This document shows positions 1 to 8,679 of a DNA stretch of 64,000 bases, one piece after another. The notes beneath the pieces were generated by a model, which saw only the letters and a list, made by a program, of their open reading frames with translations, did no database searches and had not been told where the DNA came from. Source of the stretch: Micromonospora marina (GTDB lineage Bacteria > Actinomycetota > Actinomycetes > Mycobacteriales > Micromonosporaceae); the NCBI RefSeq assembly GCF_900091565.1, contig NZ_FMCV01000006.1, forward strand, positions 124,001 to 188,000, in the 5' to 3' direction. Numbering within the stretch: position 1 is the first letter of the stretch; every line of letters starts with the position of its first letter. The translations under genes and the position numbers were made by a program.

Positions 1-960
1 GAAGTACGAGTCGTCCGGCGCGATGTCACCGGCGAAGACGCGCTGGATGCCGCCGACGAAGGAGAGGTTGTCCTCCCACAGCCGGGTACGCCACGGCAGC
101 AGCGCCTTGCTCGCCGTACCGATGAGCGCCACGCCGTAGCGGTCCTGGCCGCCGATCTGGCGGCCGGTGTGCACGACGAGCAGCTTGCTGCGGTCGTGGG
201 TGAGCTTGAGCTGCTGCACGGTGAGCATGCCGCCGACGCCGATGCCGCCGGTGACCGGCAGGTTGAATCCGGTGTCGACGGCGCCGGTGGTGGGATTGAG
301 CGCGGCCAGGCCACTGCGGCCGACCCCGTTGACGGTGGCGAACTGGCCGCCGACGTAGACGGCGTTGCCGCTCACGGCGAGCGCGGTGGCCCGCGCGTTG
401 GCGGTGGCGGTGAACGCGGCGACCGGCGCGCCGGTGGCCGGGCTCAGCCGGGCGATCTTGCGCTTGGTGACGCCGTTGATCGTGTTGAACGAGCCGGCGA
501 TGTAGAGCGACGAGCCGTCCGGCGACGCCTCCACCGCGGCGACCGCGCCGTCGATGACCGGCTTGAACCCGGTGTCCACCTTGCCGGTGTCCAGGTTGTA
601 CGACGCCAGGGACCGCTGCGCGATCGCGGATCCGCCGACGTTGGCGATCGAGGTGAACGTGCCGGCGATGAAGACCCGGTTGCCGATCACCTCGATGTCG
701 GTGATCTCGCCGTTGGTGATCCGCGGCGTGTCGGTGCGGGGCGTGGTCGGCATCAGCCGGGTGTCCCCGGGGGTCACCAGCGCACGGGTCGCGGTGGTAC
801 GCGCGGCGCCGAGCGCGGCGCTGCTTCCCGTCGCCTGTGCGCCGGTGAGGCCGGCCACACCGGCCTCCCGCACGGTGACGGTGGCGGCCACCGCCGGCAC
901 TCCCGCCACCACTGTCGCGCCGGCGGCGACGGCCGCCACCGCGCGAAGCCAAACTCGCAT
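1..960 (-). CDS. Secreted delta-60 repeat (beta-propeller) protein, C-terminus beyond window
   Basis: The frame is open from an ATG at 960 to the window edge, giving the first 320 residues. Residues 1-26 form a signal peptide (MRVWLR, then an Ala/Val-rich core ending AVAA), so the product is exported. From about residue 75 onward several copies of a delta-60-type (DUF5122) blade occur, of the form IGNRVFIAGTFTSI...LASYNLDTG...DTGFKP, which is typical of extracellular actinobacterial beta-propellers of unknown ligand. A GGGAGAG ribosome site lies just upstream. It follows the photolyase gene on the same strand, but a perfect hairpin (1178-1197) separates them, so it is probably transcribed on its own. 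The function is not known. Family assignment is secure and the C-terminal domains cannot be seen. Confidence 0.85.
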   Translation of the reverse strand, partial: MRVWLRAVAAVAAGATVVAGVPAVAATVTVREAGVAGLTGAQATGSSAALGAARTTATRALVTPGDTRLMPTTPRTDTPRITNGEITDIEVIGNRVFIAGTFTSIANVGGSAIAQRSLASYNLDTGKVDTGFKPVIDGAVAAVEASPDGSSLYIAGSFNTINGVTKRKIARLSPATGAPVAAFTATANARATALAVSGNAVYVGGQFATVNGVGRSGLAALNPTTGAVDTGFNLPVTGGIGVGGMLTVQQLKLTHDRSKLLVVHTGRQIGGQDRYGVALIGTASKALLPWRTRLWEDNLSFVGGIQRVFAGDIAPDDSYF

Positions 961-1177
961 CGAGACAACTCTCCCTGTCCGCCGGGACGGCCCCCTCGGG
1001 TGATTCCCGAGTCCCCTCCGTCCGCGTGCCGGACGCCACCGTAGGAGGCAAAGACTTCTCGCGATACGCGCCGCACCGGTAATCGACCGGTCGCCATCAA
1101 TTTCGGCCACACCGGCGGTGCGGCTCCGCCGATCGGATCACCGGCTGTCACCGTCCGGCCCGTGCGTGCCGGCCGGT

Positions 1178-1197
1178 CCGGGACACCGCCGTCCCGG
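1178..1197 (-). terminator. Hairpin terminator after the photolyase gene
   Basis: A perfect 7-bp inverted repeat (CCGGGAC / GTCCCGG) with a 6-base loop begins seven bases past the photolyase stop codon. There is no U-tract, as is common in high-GC actinobacteria. The rest of 961-1203 shows no gene; a small CTCGGG/CCCGAG hairpin lies at 995-1011, about 35 bases before the start of the delta-60 protein. Confidence 0.5.
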
Positions 1198-1203
1198 CGG
1201 GTG

Positions 1204-2649
1204 TCAGGGCGCCTCGCTGCCGCGCTTGTCCTCCTGCGCCAGCACCGCGTCGCGCCGCTTCGGGTCGTCGCGCCCGGCGAGCGCCGCCGACAGCCTCGGG
1301 TCGGCCGCGAGCCGCTCCCGGTTGCGGTGCCAGAACGCCTCGAAACCACCGGTGTACGGGCACGCCGTGTCGCCGAGCGCCACGCCGGGCTCGTACCGGC
1401 AGCCGGCGCAGTGGTCGCTGATCCGGTCCACGTGCGTTCCGTCGAACGCCCACGGCCGGGTGTCGACGCGGGCCAGGTCGGCGTACTGGCTCATGCCGAT
1501 GACTGTCGCGTTCATGACCCAGTCCGCGCCGTCGACGAAGCTGCGCCGGAACCAGTCGGCCAGGTCGGCGGGACGCCAGCCGCGTTGCAGGCCGTAGTTG
1601 CCGAGCACGGTCAACCGCGCGGTGTGGTGCGCCCAGCCGGTGTCCCGGACGCCCGCGAGCACGTCGGCCAGGCAGCGGGCCTCCACCGCGTCGGCGTCGA
1701 GCCGGTCGAACCACTCCGGCAGCGGCTGGGTGGCGGCGAGCCAGCCGGCGCCCCGGAACTGCGGCGCGAAGTACCAGTAGAGCTGCCACAGGAACTCGCG
1801 CCAGCCGAACAGGCCACGCACGAACCGGTGCACCGCCGCGGGTGGCGCGGCGCCGTCCCGGGCGGCACGCTCGGCGGCCCGGATCGCCGGTTCCGGGTCG
1901 AGCAGGCCGCTGTTGAACGCCGACGACAGCGCGCTGTACGCGAGCTGCCGGTCGCCGTCGCGGAGCAGGTCGTGGGTGTCGGCGTACGCGGGCAGCCGGT
2001 GGGTCAGGAAGTGCGTGAGGCGGGCCTGCGCCTCGGCGTGCGTGGCCGGGTGACGGCGCGGCCCGTCCCGGCCGGTGAACCGGGTCCCCTCGTCCGCCCA
2101 GCGGTCCAGGTCCCGCCGGACCTGCGCGTCGATGTCGTCCTCGACGATCGGCGGGGGCGGCGGCACGTCGACAGGTGTCCGGGCGCGGGGACGGCGGGCG
2201 GGCGCGGGCAGGTCCCGCAGCACGTCGTGACGCTCGCGGGCGTACCGGTAGAAGTCGTCCATCCGCAGCCGGCCGCGCCGCCGGTGGGCCCAGGCGGCGA
2301 ACTCGGCGCGGTCGGTGACGAATCCGCGCGGCGGCAGCACGGTCAGCCCGTCCACGGTGCGGGCGAACGCCAGCGCTGCCCGGGACGCCGGGTGCACCAC
2401 CTCGACCGGCTCGCCCAGCCCGGTGAGCGCGGCGCGGAACGTGCCGGCCCGCACCAGCCGCGCCCGGTCGCCGAGTTCGGCGGCGCGGTGCCGCAGCGCG
2501 GACAGGACCAGGTGTGCCTTCTGCCGGTGCATCGGGCGGGCGGCGAACAGCGACCGGGCCTCCACCAGCAGGACGGGCTGCGTGTCGTCGTCGAGGAAGT
2601 GCGGTCCGACCTGATCCGCCAGGAGCCAGCGCCAGGGTGCCAATGCCAT
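1204..2649 (-). CDS. FeS-BCP class cryptochrome/photolyase, (6-4) photolyase PhrB-like
   Basis: This 481-residue protein matches the iron-sulfur bacterial cryptochrome/photolyase group (deoxyribodipyrimidine photolyase-related). The N-terminal domain begins with the family pattern RWLLADQVGPHF. Four cysteines, C326, C414, C417 and C430, are spaced 88, 3 and 13 residues apart, the same spacing as the [4Fe-4S] ligands I recall for Agrobacterium PhrB (350, 438, 441, 454). The family repairs UV (6-4) photoproducts with blue light, using FAD and a lumazine antenna; activity here is inferred. The ATG at 2649 has only a closely spaced GAAGGG before it. The winged-helix gene ends 21 bases upstream on the same strand, so the two are probably one operon. 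Confidence 0.88.
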   Translation of the reverse strand: MALAPWRWLLADQVGPHFLDDDTQPVLLVEARSLFAARPMHRQKAHLVLSALRHRAAELGDRARLVRAGTFRAALTGLGEPVEVVHPASRAALAFARTVDGLTVLPPRGFVTDRAEFAAWAHRRRGRLRMDDFYRYARERHDVLRDLPAPARRPRARTPVDVPPPPPIVEDDIDAQVRRDLDRWADEGTRFTGRDGPRRHPATHAEAQARLTHFLTHRLPAYADTHDLLRDGDRQLAYSALSSAFNSGLLDPEPAIRAAERAARDGAAPPAAVHRFVRGLFGWREFLWQLYWYFAPQFRGAGWLAATQPLPEWFDRLDADAVEARCLADVLAGVRDTGWAHHTARLTVLGNYGLQRGWRPADLADWFRRSFVDGADWVMNATVIGMSQYADLARVDTRPWAFDGTHVDRISDHCAGCRYEPGVALGDTACPYTGGFEAFWHRNRERLAADPRLSAALAGRDDPKRRDAVLAQEDKRGSEAP

Positions 2650-2670
2650 CCCTTCACAGTGGACGTGCGG

Positions 2671-3222
2671 TCAGCCGCCGCGCACCCTGGGGTGGCGGTG
2701 GTCGGTGAGCCGCAGGCCGACGCCGCGTACCGCCGCGATGGTGACGCCGGTGCCCAGCTCGTCGAGTTTACGGCGCAACCGCTTCACCAGTGACTGCACG
2801 TCGGCCCGGCCGTGCGTCGGTGCGTCGTGCCAGACCGCGTGGTGCAGCTCGGCGTAGCTCCACACCCGGACCGGCTCGGCGGTCAGGCAGGTCAGCAGGT
2901 CGCGCTCCAGGCGGGTCAGGGCGGTCTCCCGGTTGCCCCACCGGGCGGTCGACCGGGCCGCGTCGATCACCAGCGCGCCGTCCGGCGCGGGCTTCGCCGG
3001 GGGTACGGGCGGAACCGGCGCGCCGGCCGGGCCGGACGCGTCCGTGATCAACTCGCGCAGCTCGTCCAGATCGGCAACCATCAGGAGGGGCGCGACGCCG
3101 TCCAGCAGCTCGGTCAGCCGCAGCCGTTCGGCCGGGGACGGCGTCACCCCGATGACCAGCGAGAAGGGGCGCTCCGACGGGTCGGTGCCGGAGTCCGCCG
3201 CGTTCGTGCCGTCAGTCGTCAC
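2671..3222 (-). CDS. Winged-helix (OmpR/PhoB-type) DNA-binding regulator
   Basis: 183 residues from a GTG start at 3222. The last ~95 residues form a Trans_reg_C winged helix (LTRLERDLLTCL, YAELHHAVW, VQSLVKRLRRKL, then the wing IAAVRGVGLRL). The first ~85 residues (FSLVIGVTPSPAERLRLTELLDGV) resemble a small receiver-like or sensor segment but lack a recognisable phospho-acceptor pattern. A clear paralog with the same two-part layout lies at 8064-8555; the pair brackets the protease gene. It sits 21 bases upstream of the photolyase and probably controls it, itself, or the divergent protease. A palindrome and two 11-bp-spaced direct repeats occur in its upstream region. Confidence 0.8.
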   Translation of the reverse strand: MTTDGTNAADSGTDPSERPFSLVIGVTPSPAERLRLTELLDGVAPLLMVADLDELRELITDASGPAGAPVPPVPPAKPAPDGALVIDAARSTARWGNRETALTRLERDLLTCLTAEPVRVWSYAELHHAVWHDAPTHGRADVQSLVKRLRRKLDELGTGVTIAAVRGVGLRLTDHRHPRVRGG

Positions 3223-3234
3223 CGCGCCCCACCG

Positions 3235-3294
3235 TGACAGAAACTGTCAACAGGCCGCCCGATCCGGGGGACCTGTTGGTGACATGTTGCTCAC
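3235..3294. promoter_or_regulatory. Candidate operator region between regulator and protease genes
   Basis: Positions 3235-3249 form a perfect palindrome TGACAG-AAA-CTGTCA, 13 bases upstream of the regulator start. Positions 3274-3283 (TGTTGGTGAC) and 3285-3294 (TGTTGCTCAC) are direct repeats, 8 of 10 identical and 11 bp apart. OmpR/PhoB-type winged helices bind tandem sites of about one helical turn, so the direct repeats are a plausible site for the adjacent regulator. No gene lies in 3223-3482. Confidence 0.4.
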
Positions 3295-3482
3295 GTACGG
3301 TCATTGATCGTTCCCTGCTGTCGATCATAGTGTCCACTCAGGCGTCCGGCGCAGACCCGCACGGCGCCCAGGGGGCCTGGGGGGTTCTTGTCACACCGGT
3401 CTAGCAGTCGGGAGAGTTCGTCTCCTGGCCCTTCTGCCATGGCTCGATCATCCGCGGGTCATCTAAACAGGAGGCAGCACCG

Positions 3483-6400
3483 ATGCTGAGACGTCCACAC
3501 AGATGGGGCCCGGCCCGGCGGCTGGTGAGCGCGGGTGCCGCCCTGGTGCTCGCCGCCACCGCACTGGCCGCGACCGGCACGGCGGCGCAGGCCGAGACGG
3601 GCGCTTCGGCCGGCGACAAGATCCGCCCCGAACTCACCCGCCAGCTCCAGGGCAAGAGCGAGGGCGACTTCTGGATCCACTTCGGCGCCAGGGCGGACCT
3701 GAGCAAGGCCGCCGCCATCAAGGACTGGAACGAGCGCGGCGCCGCCGTCGCGGCGGCGCTGAAGAAGACCGCCGCCGACAGCCAGTCGAAGATCCGCGCC
3801 GAGCTGGACCGCTCGGGCACGAAGTACCAGACCTTCTGGGCGACGAACGCCATCAAGGTCACCGACGGCTCACTGGCCCTGGCACAGGACTTCGCCGCCC
3901 ACTCCGAGGTGGACGGCCTGTACGCACCGGTGGAGTACAAGCTGCCGGAGACCACCCCGGGCACCGACGAGAAGTCGGCGAACGCCCTGGAGTGGGGCAT
4001 CGCCAACATCAACGCCGACGACGTCTGGTCCCAGTACGGCGTCAAGGGCGCCGGGATCACGGTGGCGAGCATCGACAGCGGCGTCCAGTTCGACCACCCG
4101 GCGCTGGTAGACGCCTACCGGGGCAACAACGGTGACGGCACCTTCGACCACGACTACAACTGGTTCGACGCGGCCGGCGACTGTGCCACCGCGCCGTGCG
4201 ACTCCGACGGCCACGGCACGCACACCATGGGCACCATGGCCGGCGCCGACGGGGCCAACCAGATCGGTGTCGCCCCCGAGGTCAAGTGGATCGCCGCGAA
4301 CGGGTGCTGCCCGTCCGACGCCGCGCTGGTCTCCTCCGGGCAGTGGATGCTGGAGCCCACCGACCTCGACGGGGAGAACCCGGACGCGAGCAAGCGGCCG
4401 AACATCATCAACAACTCGTGGGGCACCACGACGCCGTCCAACGAGCCGTTCATGGAGGACGTCACGAACGCGTGGACCGCGTCCGGCATCTTCGGCGTCT
4501 GGTCCAACGGCAACAACGGCCCGTCCTGCCAGACCAGCGGCTCACCGGGCAGCCTGGCGAGCAACTACTCGGCCGGCGCGTACGACGTCAACAACAACAT
4601 CGCCAGCTTCTCGTCCCGGGGCACCGGGCAGAACGGCGAGATCAAGCCGAACATCTCGGCGCCGGGCGTGAACGTGCGCTCCAGCGTGCCGGACAACGCG
4701 TACGCCAGCGCCAGCGGCACCTCGATGGCGGCACCGCACCTGGCCGGCGCGATCGCGCTGCTCTGGTCGGCGGCGCCCACCCTGGTCGGCGACGTCACGG
4801 CCACCCGCGCGCTGCTCAACGACACGGCGATCGACAAGGCCGACGCGCAGTGCGGCGGCACCACCGACGACAACAACGTCTACGGCGAGGGCCGGCTGGA
4901 CGCGCTCGCGCTGCTCGCCGCCGCCCCGATCGGGGACAACGGCACGCTCGCCGGCAAGGTCACCGACGCCGCCACCGGGGCCGGGATCGCCGGCGCGACT
5001 GTCACCCTCACCGGCGCGGCGGACCGCACGCTGACCACCGGCGCGGGCGGGACGTACTCCTCGCTCCTGCCGGCCGGTGACTACCAGGCGGTCGTCTCGG
5101 CGTTCGGGTACGCGACCCGCACGCTGTCGGCGACGATCACCGCGGACACGACCACCACGCTGGACGTCGCGCTCACCGCGGTACCGAGCGTCACGGTCAG
5201 CGGTCAGGTCACCGACGGGTCCGGGCACGGCTGGCCGCTGTACGCGAAGGTGAGCGTCGAGGGAACGCCGATCTCCGACTACACCACGCCGTCGACCGGC
5301 CGCTACAGCCTGTCGCTGCCGTCCGGGACCACGTACCGGCTCACCGTCGAGCCGCGGTACGCGGGCTACCTGACCACCACCAAGGAGATCACTGTCGGCG
5401 CGGGCAACGTGACCGCCGACATCGCGGTGGAGGCGAACCCGGAGGCGTGCACGACCGCCCCCGGCTACACCGTCAGCTCCGACGGCGAGTACGAGACGTT
5501 CGACGGCACCGGCGTGCCGGACGGCTGGACCGTCGAGGACAACGCCGGTACCGGTCAGGACTGGGAGTTCACCGACGCCGGTGAGCGCGGCAACCTGACC
5601 GGCGGCAGCGGCAACTTCGCCATCATCGACAGCGACAACTACGGCAGCGGCGGGCGGCAGGACACCTCGCTGGTCAGCCCGGTGGTCGACCTGACCGGCG
5701 TGACCGCGCCGGTGATCCGGTTCAACCAGGACTACAACTGGCTCAACAGCGACCGCGCGGACGTCGACCTGAGCCTGGACGGCGGCACCACGTGGAGCAA
5801 CGTGCTCCGGCAGGCGGCCGACGTCCGCGGCCCGCGGGTGACCGAGGTGCCGATCCCGCAGGCGGCGGGCCAGTCGCAGGTGCGGGTGCGGTTCCACTAC
5901 TACGAGGCGAGCTGGGAATGGTGGTGGCAGGTAGACAACGTCCTCATCGGCAGCAGGCTCGTCTGCCAGCCGGTCCAGGGCGGCCTGGTCCTCGGCCACG
6001 TCCGGGACGCCAACGACAAGGGCTACGTCAACGGCGCCACGGTGACCAGCAAGGACCGCCCGGCGGAGAAGGCAACCACCGTCGCCACGCCCGATGACAC
6101 CGAGCTGCCCGACGGCTTCTACTGGATGTTCTCGTCGCTGACCGGGAAGCACCCGTTCACCGCCGGCGCCGGCAACTACGTGGGTCAGACCAAGCAGGTG
6201 ACGGTCGAGGAGGACTGGGCCACCGCGGCCAACTTCCAGCTCGCCGCCGGCCGGCTGTCGGTGAAGCCGACCTCGATCACCGGCACGGTCCGGATGCCGA
6301 GCGGCAAGGTCAGCAAGACCTTCACGGTGACCAACACGGGCGGGGCCCCGGTCACCGCCGAGTTCGGTGAGCGCGACGGCGGGTTCGTGCTGCACCGGGC

Positions 6401-7874
6401 CGACGGCTCCCAGCTGTCCGAGCAGGCGCTGCTCGGCTCCACCGGCGCACCGGTGCAGCGGCTGACCGCCGCCACGTCGTTCGCGGCCAGCTCGTCGGGC
6501 AGGTCGTCGAACGCGATCGCCGCCGCCGCACCGCAGGCGGACCCCTGGACCACCATCCCGGGCTACCCGGCGAACGTGATGGACAACCGGGTCGTCACCG
6601 TCGACGGCACCGTCTACTCCATCGCCGGTGGCGACGGCACCACGTCGAGCGCCAAGAACTACAGGTACGACCCGATCACCCAGGCGTGGACCGGCATCGC
6701 CGACCTGCCCGGCGCGCGCAACGCCATGACCGTCGGCGTGATCGACGGCAAGATCATCGCCACCGGTGGCTGGGGCGCCGCCGGTCCGGACGCCGCCACC
6801 TTCTCGTACGACCCGGCGGCGAACACCTGGACCCGCAAGGCCGACAACCCGGCGCCGCGCGCGGCGGCCGGCCAGGCGGTAGCGGGCGGCAACCTGTACG
6901 CGATCGGCGGCTGCACGACCGCGAGCTGCACGCCGATGGCCAACTCGGTGGTCCGGTACGACCCGGGCGCCGACGCCTGGGAGACGCTGCCGGCATACCC
7001 GAGGTCGGTGGCGTTCCTGTCCTGCGGCGGGATCGACGGCACCGTCTACTGCACCGGCGGCAACGACGGGACGGTCTCGCAGAAGGCCGGTTACGCCTTC
7101 GACCCGGGCGCCGGCACCTGGACCGCCATCCCGGACGCGCCGGCCGACAGCTGGGCCGCGTCGTACGCGGTCGCGAACGGCAAGCTCCTGGTCGTCGGCG
7201 GGTCGCAGGGCGGCGCCATCACCAACGCCGGCTTCGCGTTCGACCCGGCGACCGGCTCGTGGGCCAACCTGCCCAACGCCAACACCCCCCGCTACCGCGG
7301 TGGCGCGGCCTGCGGGTTCTACAAGATCGGCGGTTCGTCGGGCGGCTTCACGGCCACCAAGGACAGCGAGGTCCTGCCCGGCTTCGGCGAGTGCGCCGAG
7401 GGCTCGGCCGACGTGAGCTGGCTGACAATCGACACGTCGGCTGTCACGCTGGCGCCGGGTGAGAAGGTCACAGTCACGGTCGGCATGACCGCGAACGTCG
7501 ACCAGCCCGGTACGTACTCCGCGTCCGTGGTGATCAAGGAGAACACCCCGTACGCGGTGGAGCCGGTGGCGGTGACGATGACCGCGCAGCCGCCGACCAC
7601 CTGGGGCAAGCTGTCCGGCACGGTCTCCGGCAGGAGCTGCCAGGGCGTCACCGCGCCACTGGCGGGCGTGACGGTGCAGGTCGACTCCTGGGCGAACTCG
7701 TACACCTTCACCACCGATGCCGAGGGCCGGTACGCCTACTGGATGGACCGGCGCAACAACCCACTGACGTTGATCGTCGCCAAGGACGGCTGGAAGCCCC
7801 AGACGCGCCAGACGAGGATCAACAGCAGCACGCCCACCGTTGAGAACTTCACCCTCTCCCCCACCCGCTGCTGA
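3483..7874 (+). CDS. Large secreted S8 (subtilisin-like) serine protease with kelch and carboxypeptidase-regulatory domains
   Basis: 1463 residues, with an AGGAGG site 8 bases before the ATG. Residues 1-38 are a signal peptide (RR, hydrophobic core, AQA). A propeptide-like region precedes the S8 catalytic domain. The triad is D198 (IDSGVQFDHP), H244 (GHGTHTMG) and S414 (GTSMAAPH), so it should be active. Two carboxypeptidase-regulatory-like beta domains follow (about 484-565 and 568-650), then a choice-of-anchor-J/MAM-like segment (~656-830), another beta domain, five or so kelch-type repeats (~1020-1315), an Ig-like segment and a final Cna-like domain to the C-terminus. No membrane or sortase anchor is present, so it is probably released. 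It is flanked by two paralogous winged-helix genes. An 11-bp hairpin terminator follows. Confidence 0.93.
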   Translation: MLRRPHRWGPARRLVSAGAALVLAATALAATGTAAQAETGASAGDKIRPELTRQLQGKSEGDFWIHFGARADLSKAAAIKDWNERGAAVAAALKKTAADSQSKIRAELDRSGTKYQTFWATNAIKVTDGSLALAQDFAAHSEVDGLYAPVEYKLPETTPGTDEKSANALEWGIANINADDVWSQYGVKGAGITVASIDSGVQFDHPALVDAYRGNNGDGTFDHDYNWFDAAGDCATAPCDSDGHGTHTMGTMAGADGANQIGVAPEVKWIAANGCCPSDAALVSSGQWMLEPTDLDGENPDASKRPNIINNSWGTTTPSNEPFMEDVTNAWTASGIFGVWSNGNNGPSCQTSGSPGSLASNYSAGAYDVNNNIASFSSRGTGQNGEIKPNISAPGVNVRSSVPDNAYASASGTSMAAPHLAGAIALLWSAAPTLVGDVTATRALLNDTAIDKADAQCGGTTDDNNVYGEGRLDALALLAAAPIGDNGTLAGKVTDAATGAGIAGATVTLTGAADRTLTTGAGGTYSSLLPAGDYQAVVSAFGYATRTLSATITADTTTTLDVALTAVPSVTVSGQVTDGSGHGWPLYAKVSVEGTPISDYTTPSTGRYSLSLPSGTTYRLTVEPRYAGYLTTTKEITVGAGNVTADIAVEANPEACTTAPGYTVSSDGEYETFDGTGVPDGWTVEDNAGTGQDWEFTDAGERGNLTGGSGNFAIIDSDNYGSGGRQDTSLVSPVVDLTGVTAPVIRFNQDYNWLNSDRADVDLSLDGGTTWSNVLRQAADVRGPRVTEVPIPQAAGQSQVRVRFHYYEASWEWWWQVDNVLIGSRLVCQPVQGGLVLGHVRDANDKGYVNGATVTSKDRPAEKATTVATPDDTELPDGFYWMFSSLTGKHPFTAGAGNYVGQTKQVTVEEDWATAANFQLAAGRLSVKPTSITGTVRMPSGKVSKTFTVTNTGGAPVTAEFGERDGGFVLHRADGSQLSEQALLGSTGAPVQRLTAATSFAASSSGRSSNAIAAAAPQADPWTTIPGYPANVMDNRVVTVDGTVYSIAGGDGTTSSAKNYRYDPITQAWTGIADLPGARNAMTVGVIDGKIIATGGWGAAGPDAATFSYDPAANTWTRKADNPAPRAAAGQAVAGGNLYAIGGCTTASCTPMANSVVRYDPGADAWETLPAYPRSVAFLSCGGIDGTVYCTGGNDGTVSQKAGYAFDPGAGTWTAIPDAPADSWAASYAVANGKLLVVGGSQGGAITNAGFAFDPATGSWANLPNANTPRYRGGAACGFYKIGGSSGGFTATKDSEVLPGFGECAEGSADVSWLTIDTSAVTLAPGEKVTVTVGMTANVDQPGTYSASVVIKENTPYAVEPVAVTMTAQPPTTWGKLSGTVSGRSCQGVTAPLAGVTVQVDSWANSYTFTTDAEGRYAYWMDRRNNPLTLIVAKDGWKPQTRQTRINSSTPTVENFTLSPTRC

Positions 7875-7894
7875 CGCAGCATGCGGCAAGGAGC

Positions 7895-7926
7895 GGCCCG
7901 CCCGGCGCGAACGCACCGGGCGGGCC
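7895..7926 (+). terminator. Terminator of the S8 protease gene
   Basis: A perfect 11-bp stem (GGCCCGCCCGG / CCGGGCGGGCC) with a 10-base loop starts 20 bases past the protease stop and is followed by a short pyrimidine stretch. Confidence 0.75.
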
Positions 7927-8032
7927 GTCCCACTCTTGTCGATCGGCTCCCGGCGAGATCTTGGTATCAGACGGCCCCCATCGGGGCCCTTTCCTACAGG
8001 GGCGTCCCGGGGGCCGGAACTGCAAGATCGCC

Positions 8033-8063
8033 GGGGCGGGGCGGGGCGGGCGGCGGGGCGGGG
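8033..8063 (+). repeat. G-run tract with quadruplex potential
   Basis: Seven closely spaced runs, mostly of four G, separated by single C or CGGC, sit on the plus strand between the convergent protease and winged-helix genes, ending at the regulator's stop codon. The pattern satisfies the usual intramolecular G-quadruplex rule of four or more G-runs with short loops. Confidence 0.6.
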
Positions 8064-8555
8064 TTACGGGGTGAGGCGGAAGCCTACGCCTCTTACGGCG
8101 TGGATGGTGGCGGGGGCGTCGAGACGGCCCAGCTTGCGGCGGAGGCGACGGACCACGGAATGCATGTCCGAGCCCCGCCCGAGGTGGTCGTTGCCCCAGA
8201 CGGCGCGGTGCAGCCGGGCGTACGTCCACACCTGGCCGGGCGTACCGGTGAGGCAGACGAGCAGGTCGTGCTCAAGCGGCGTCAACCCGATCTCCCGCTC
8301 CCGCCAGCGCAGCACCCGCCGGTCGGAGTCGACGGCCAGTTCCCGTGCGGACGGCTCGGCCGGCACCTCGTCGGCGGAGGGCCGGTGCGGCGCCGGGGCG
8401 AGCGCGGGCCGGCGTACCAGGTCGAGGAAGCGGCGGGCCTGATGGGCACTGGAGACGATCAGGAACGACTCGGTGCCGCCGAGCAGTTGGGCGAGCTGCC
8501 GGCGCTCGGCCGACGAGGACGCGATGCCGATGACCAAGGACGGGAGCCCTGTCAT
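8064..8555 (-). CDS. Winged-helix (OmpR/PhoB-type) regulator, paralog of 2671-3222
   Basis: 163 residues from ATG 8555, preceded by an AAAGGTGGGA ribosome site; longer readings upstream cover promoter-like AT-rich DNA and are less likely. Residues 1-50 (PSLVIGIASSSAERRQLAQLLGG) match the N-terminal segment of the 2671-3222 protein. Residues ~85-163 form the winged helix (LTPLEHDLLVCL, YARLHRAVWG, MHSVVRRLRRKL, IHAVRGVGFRL). No phospho-acceptor domain is evident, so the input signal is unknown. It points toward the protease gene from downstream, while its paralog points away from it upstream. A shared role in protease control is inference. Confidence 0.8.
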   Translation of the reverse strand: MTGLPSLVIGIASSSAERRQLAQLLGGTESFLIVSSAHQARRFLDLVRRPALAPAPHRPSADEVPAEPSARELAVDSDRRVLRWREREIGLTPLEHDLLVCLTGTPGQVWTYARLHRAVWGNDHLGRGSDMHSVVRRLRRKLGRLDAPATIHAVRGVGFRLTP

Positions 8556-8679
8556 CCGTTCCCACCTTTCCGGCAGGCCGAACCACAACGCCGGGCGGTC
8601 GCCAGGCACGACGTTGCGGAGGCACCTGGCTTGCGGAGTTCGACCCGAGGGGTGCGGGAGCTGCGGTTTCGTGAGGCTT

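Noticed and set aside
26..1051. A long minus-strand frame rich in Arg, Gly and His overlapping the first gene
   Set aside because: Its composition is that of an out-of-phase reading in GC-rich DNA, while the neighbouring frame encodes an export signal and delta-60 repeats.
961..1177. A riboswitch (c-di-AMP type) upstream of the secreted delta-60 gene
   Set aside because: There is one small hairpin only, and the conserved core sequences of that riboswitch could not be found.
4542..7916. A 1124-codon antisense frame across the protease gene
   Set aside because: It has no domain, is rich in Arg/Gly/Ala as expected opposite high-GC3 codons, and the plus strand carries a complete S8 protease.
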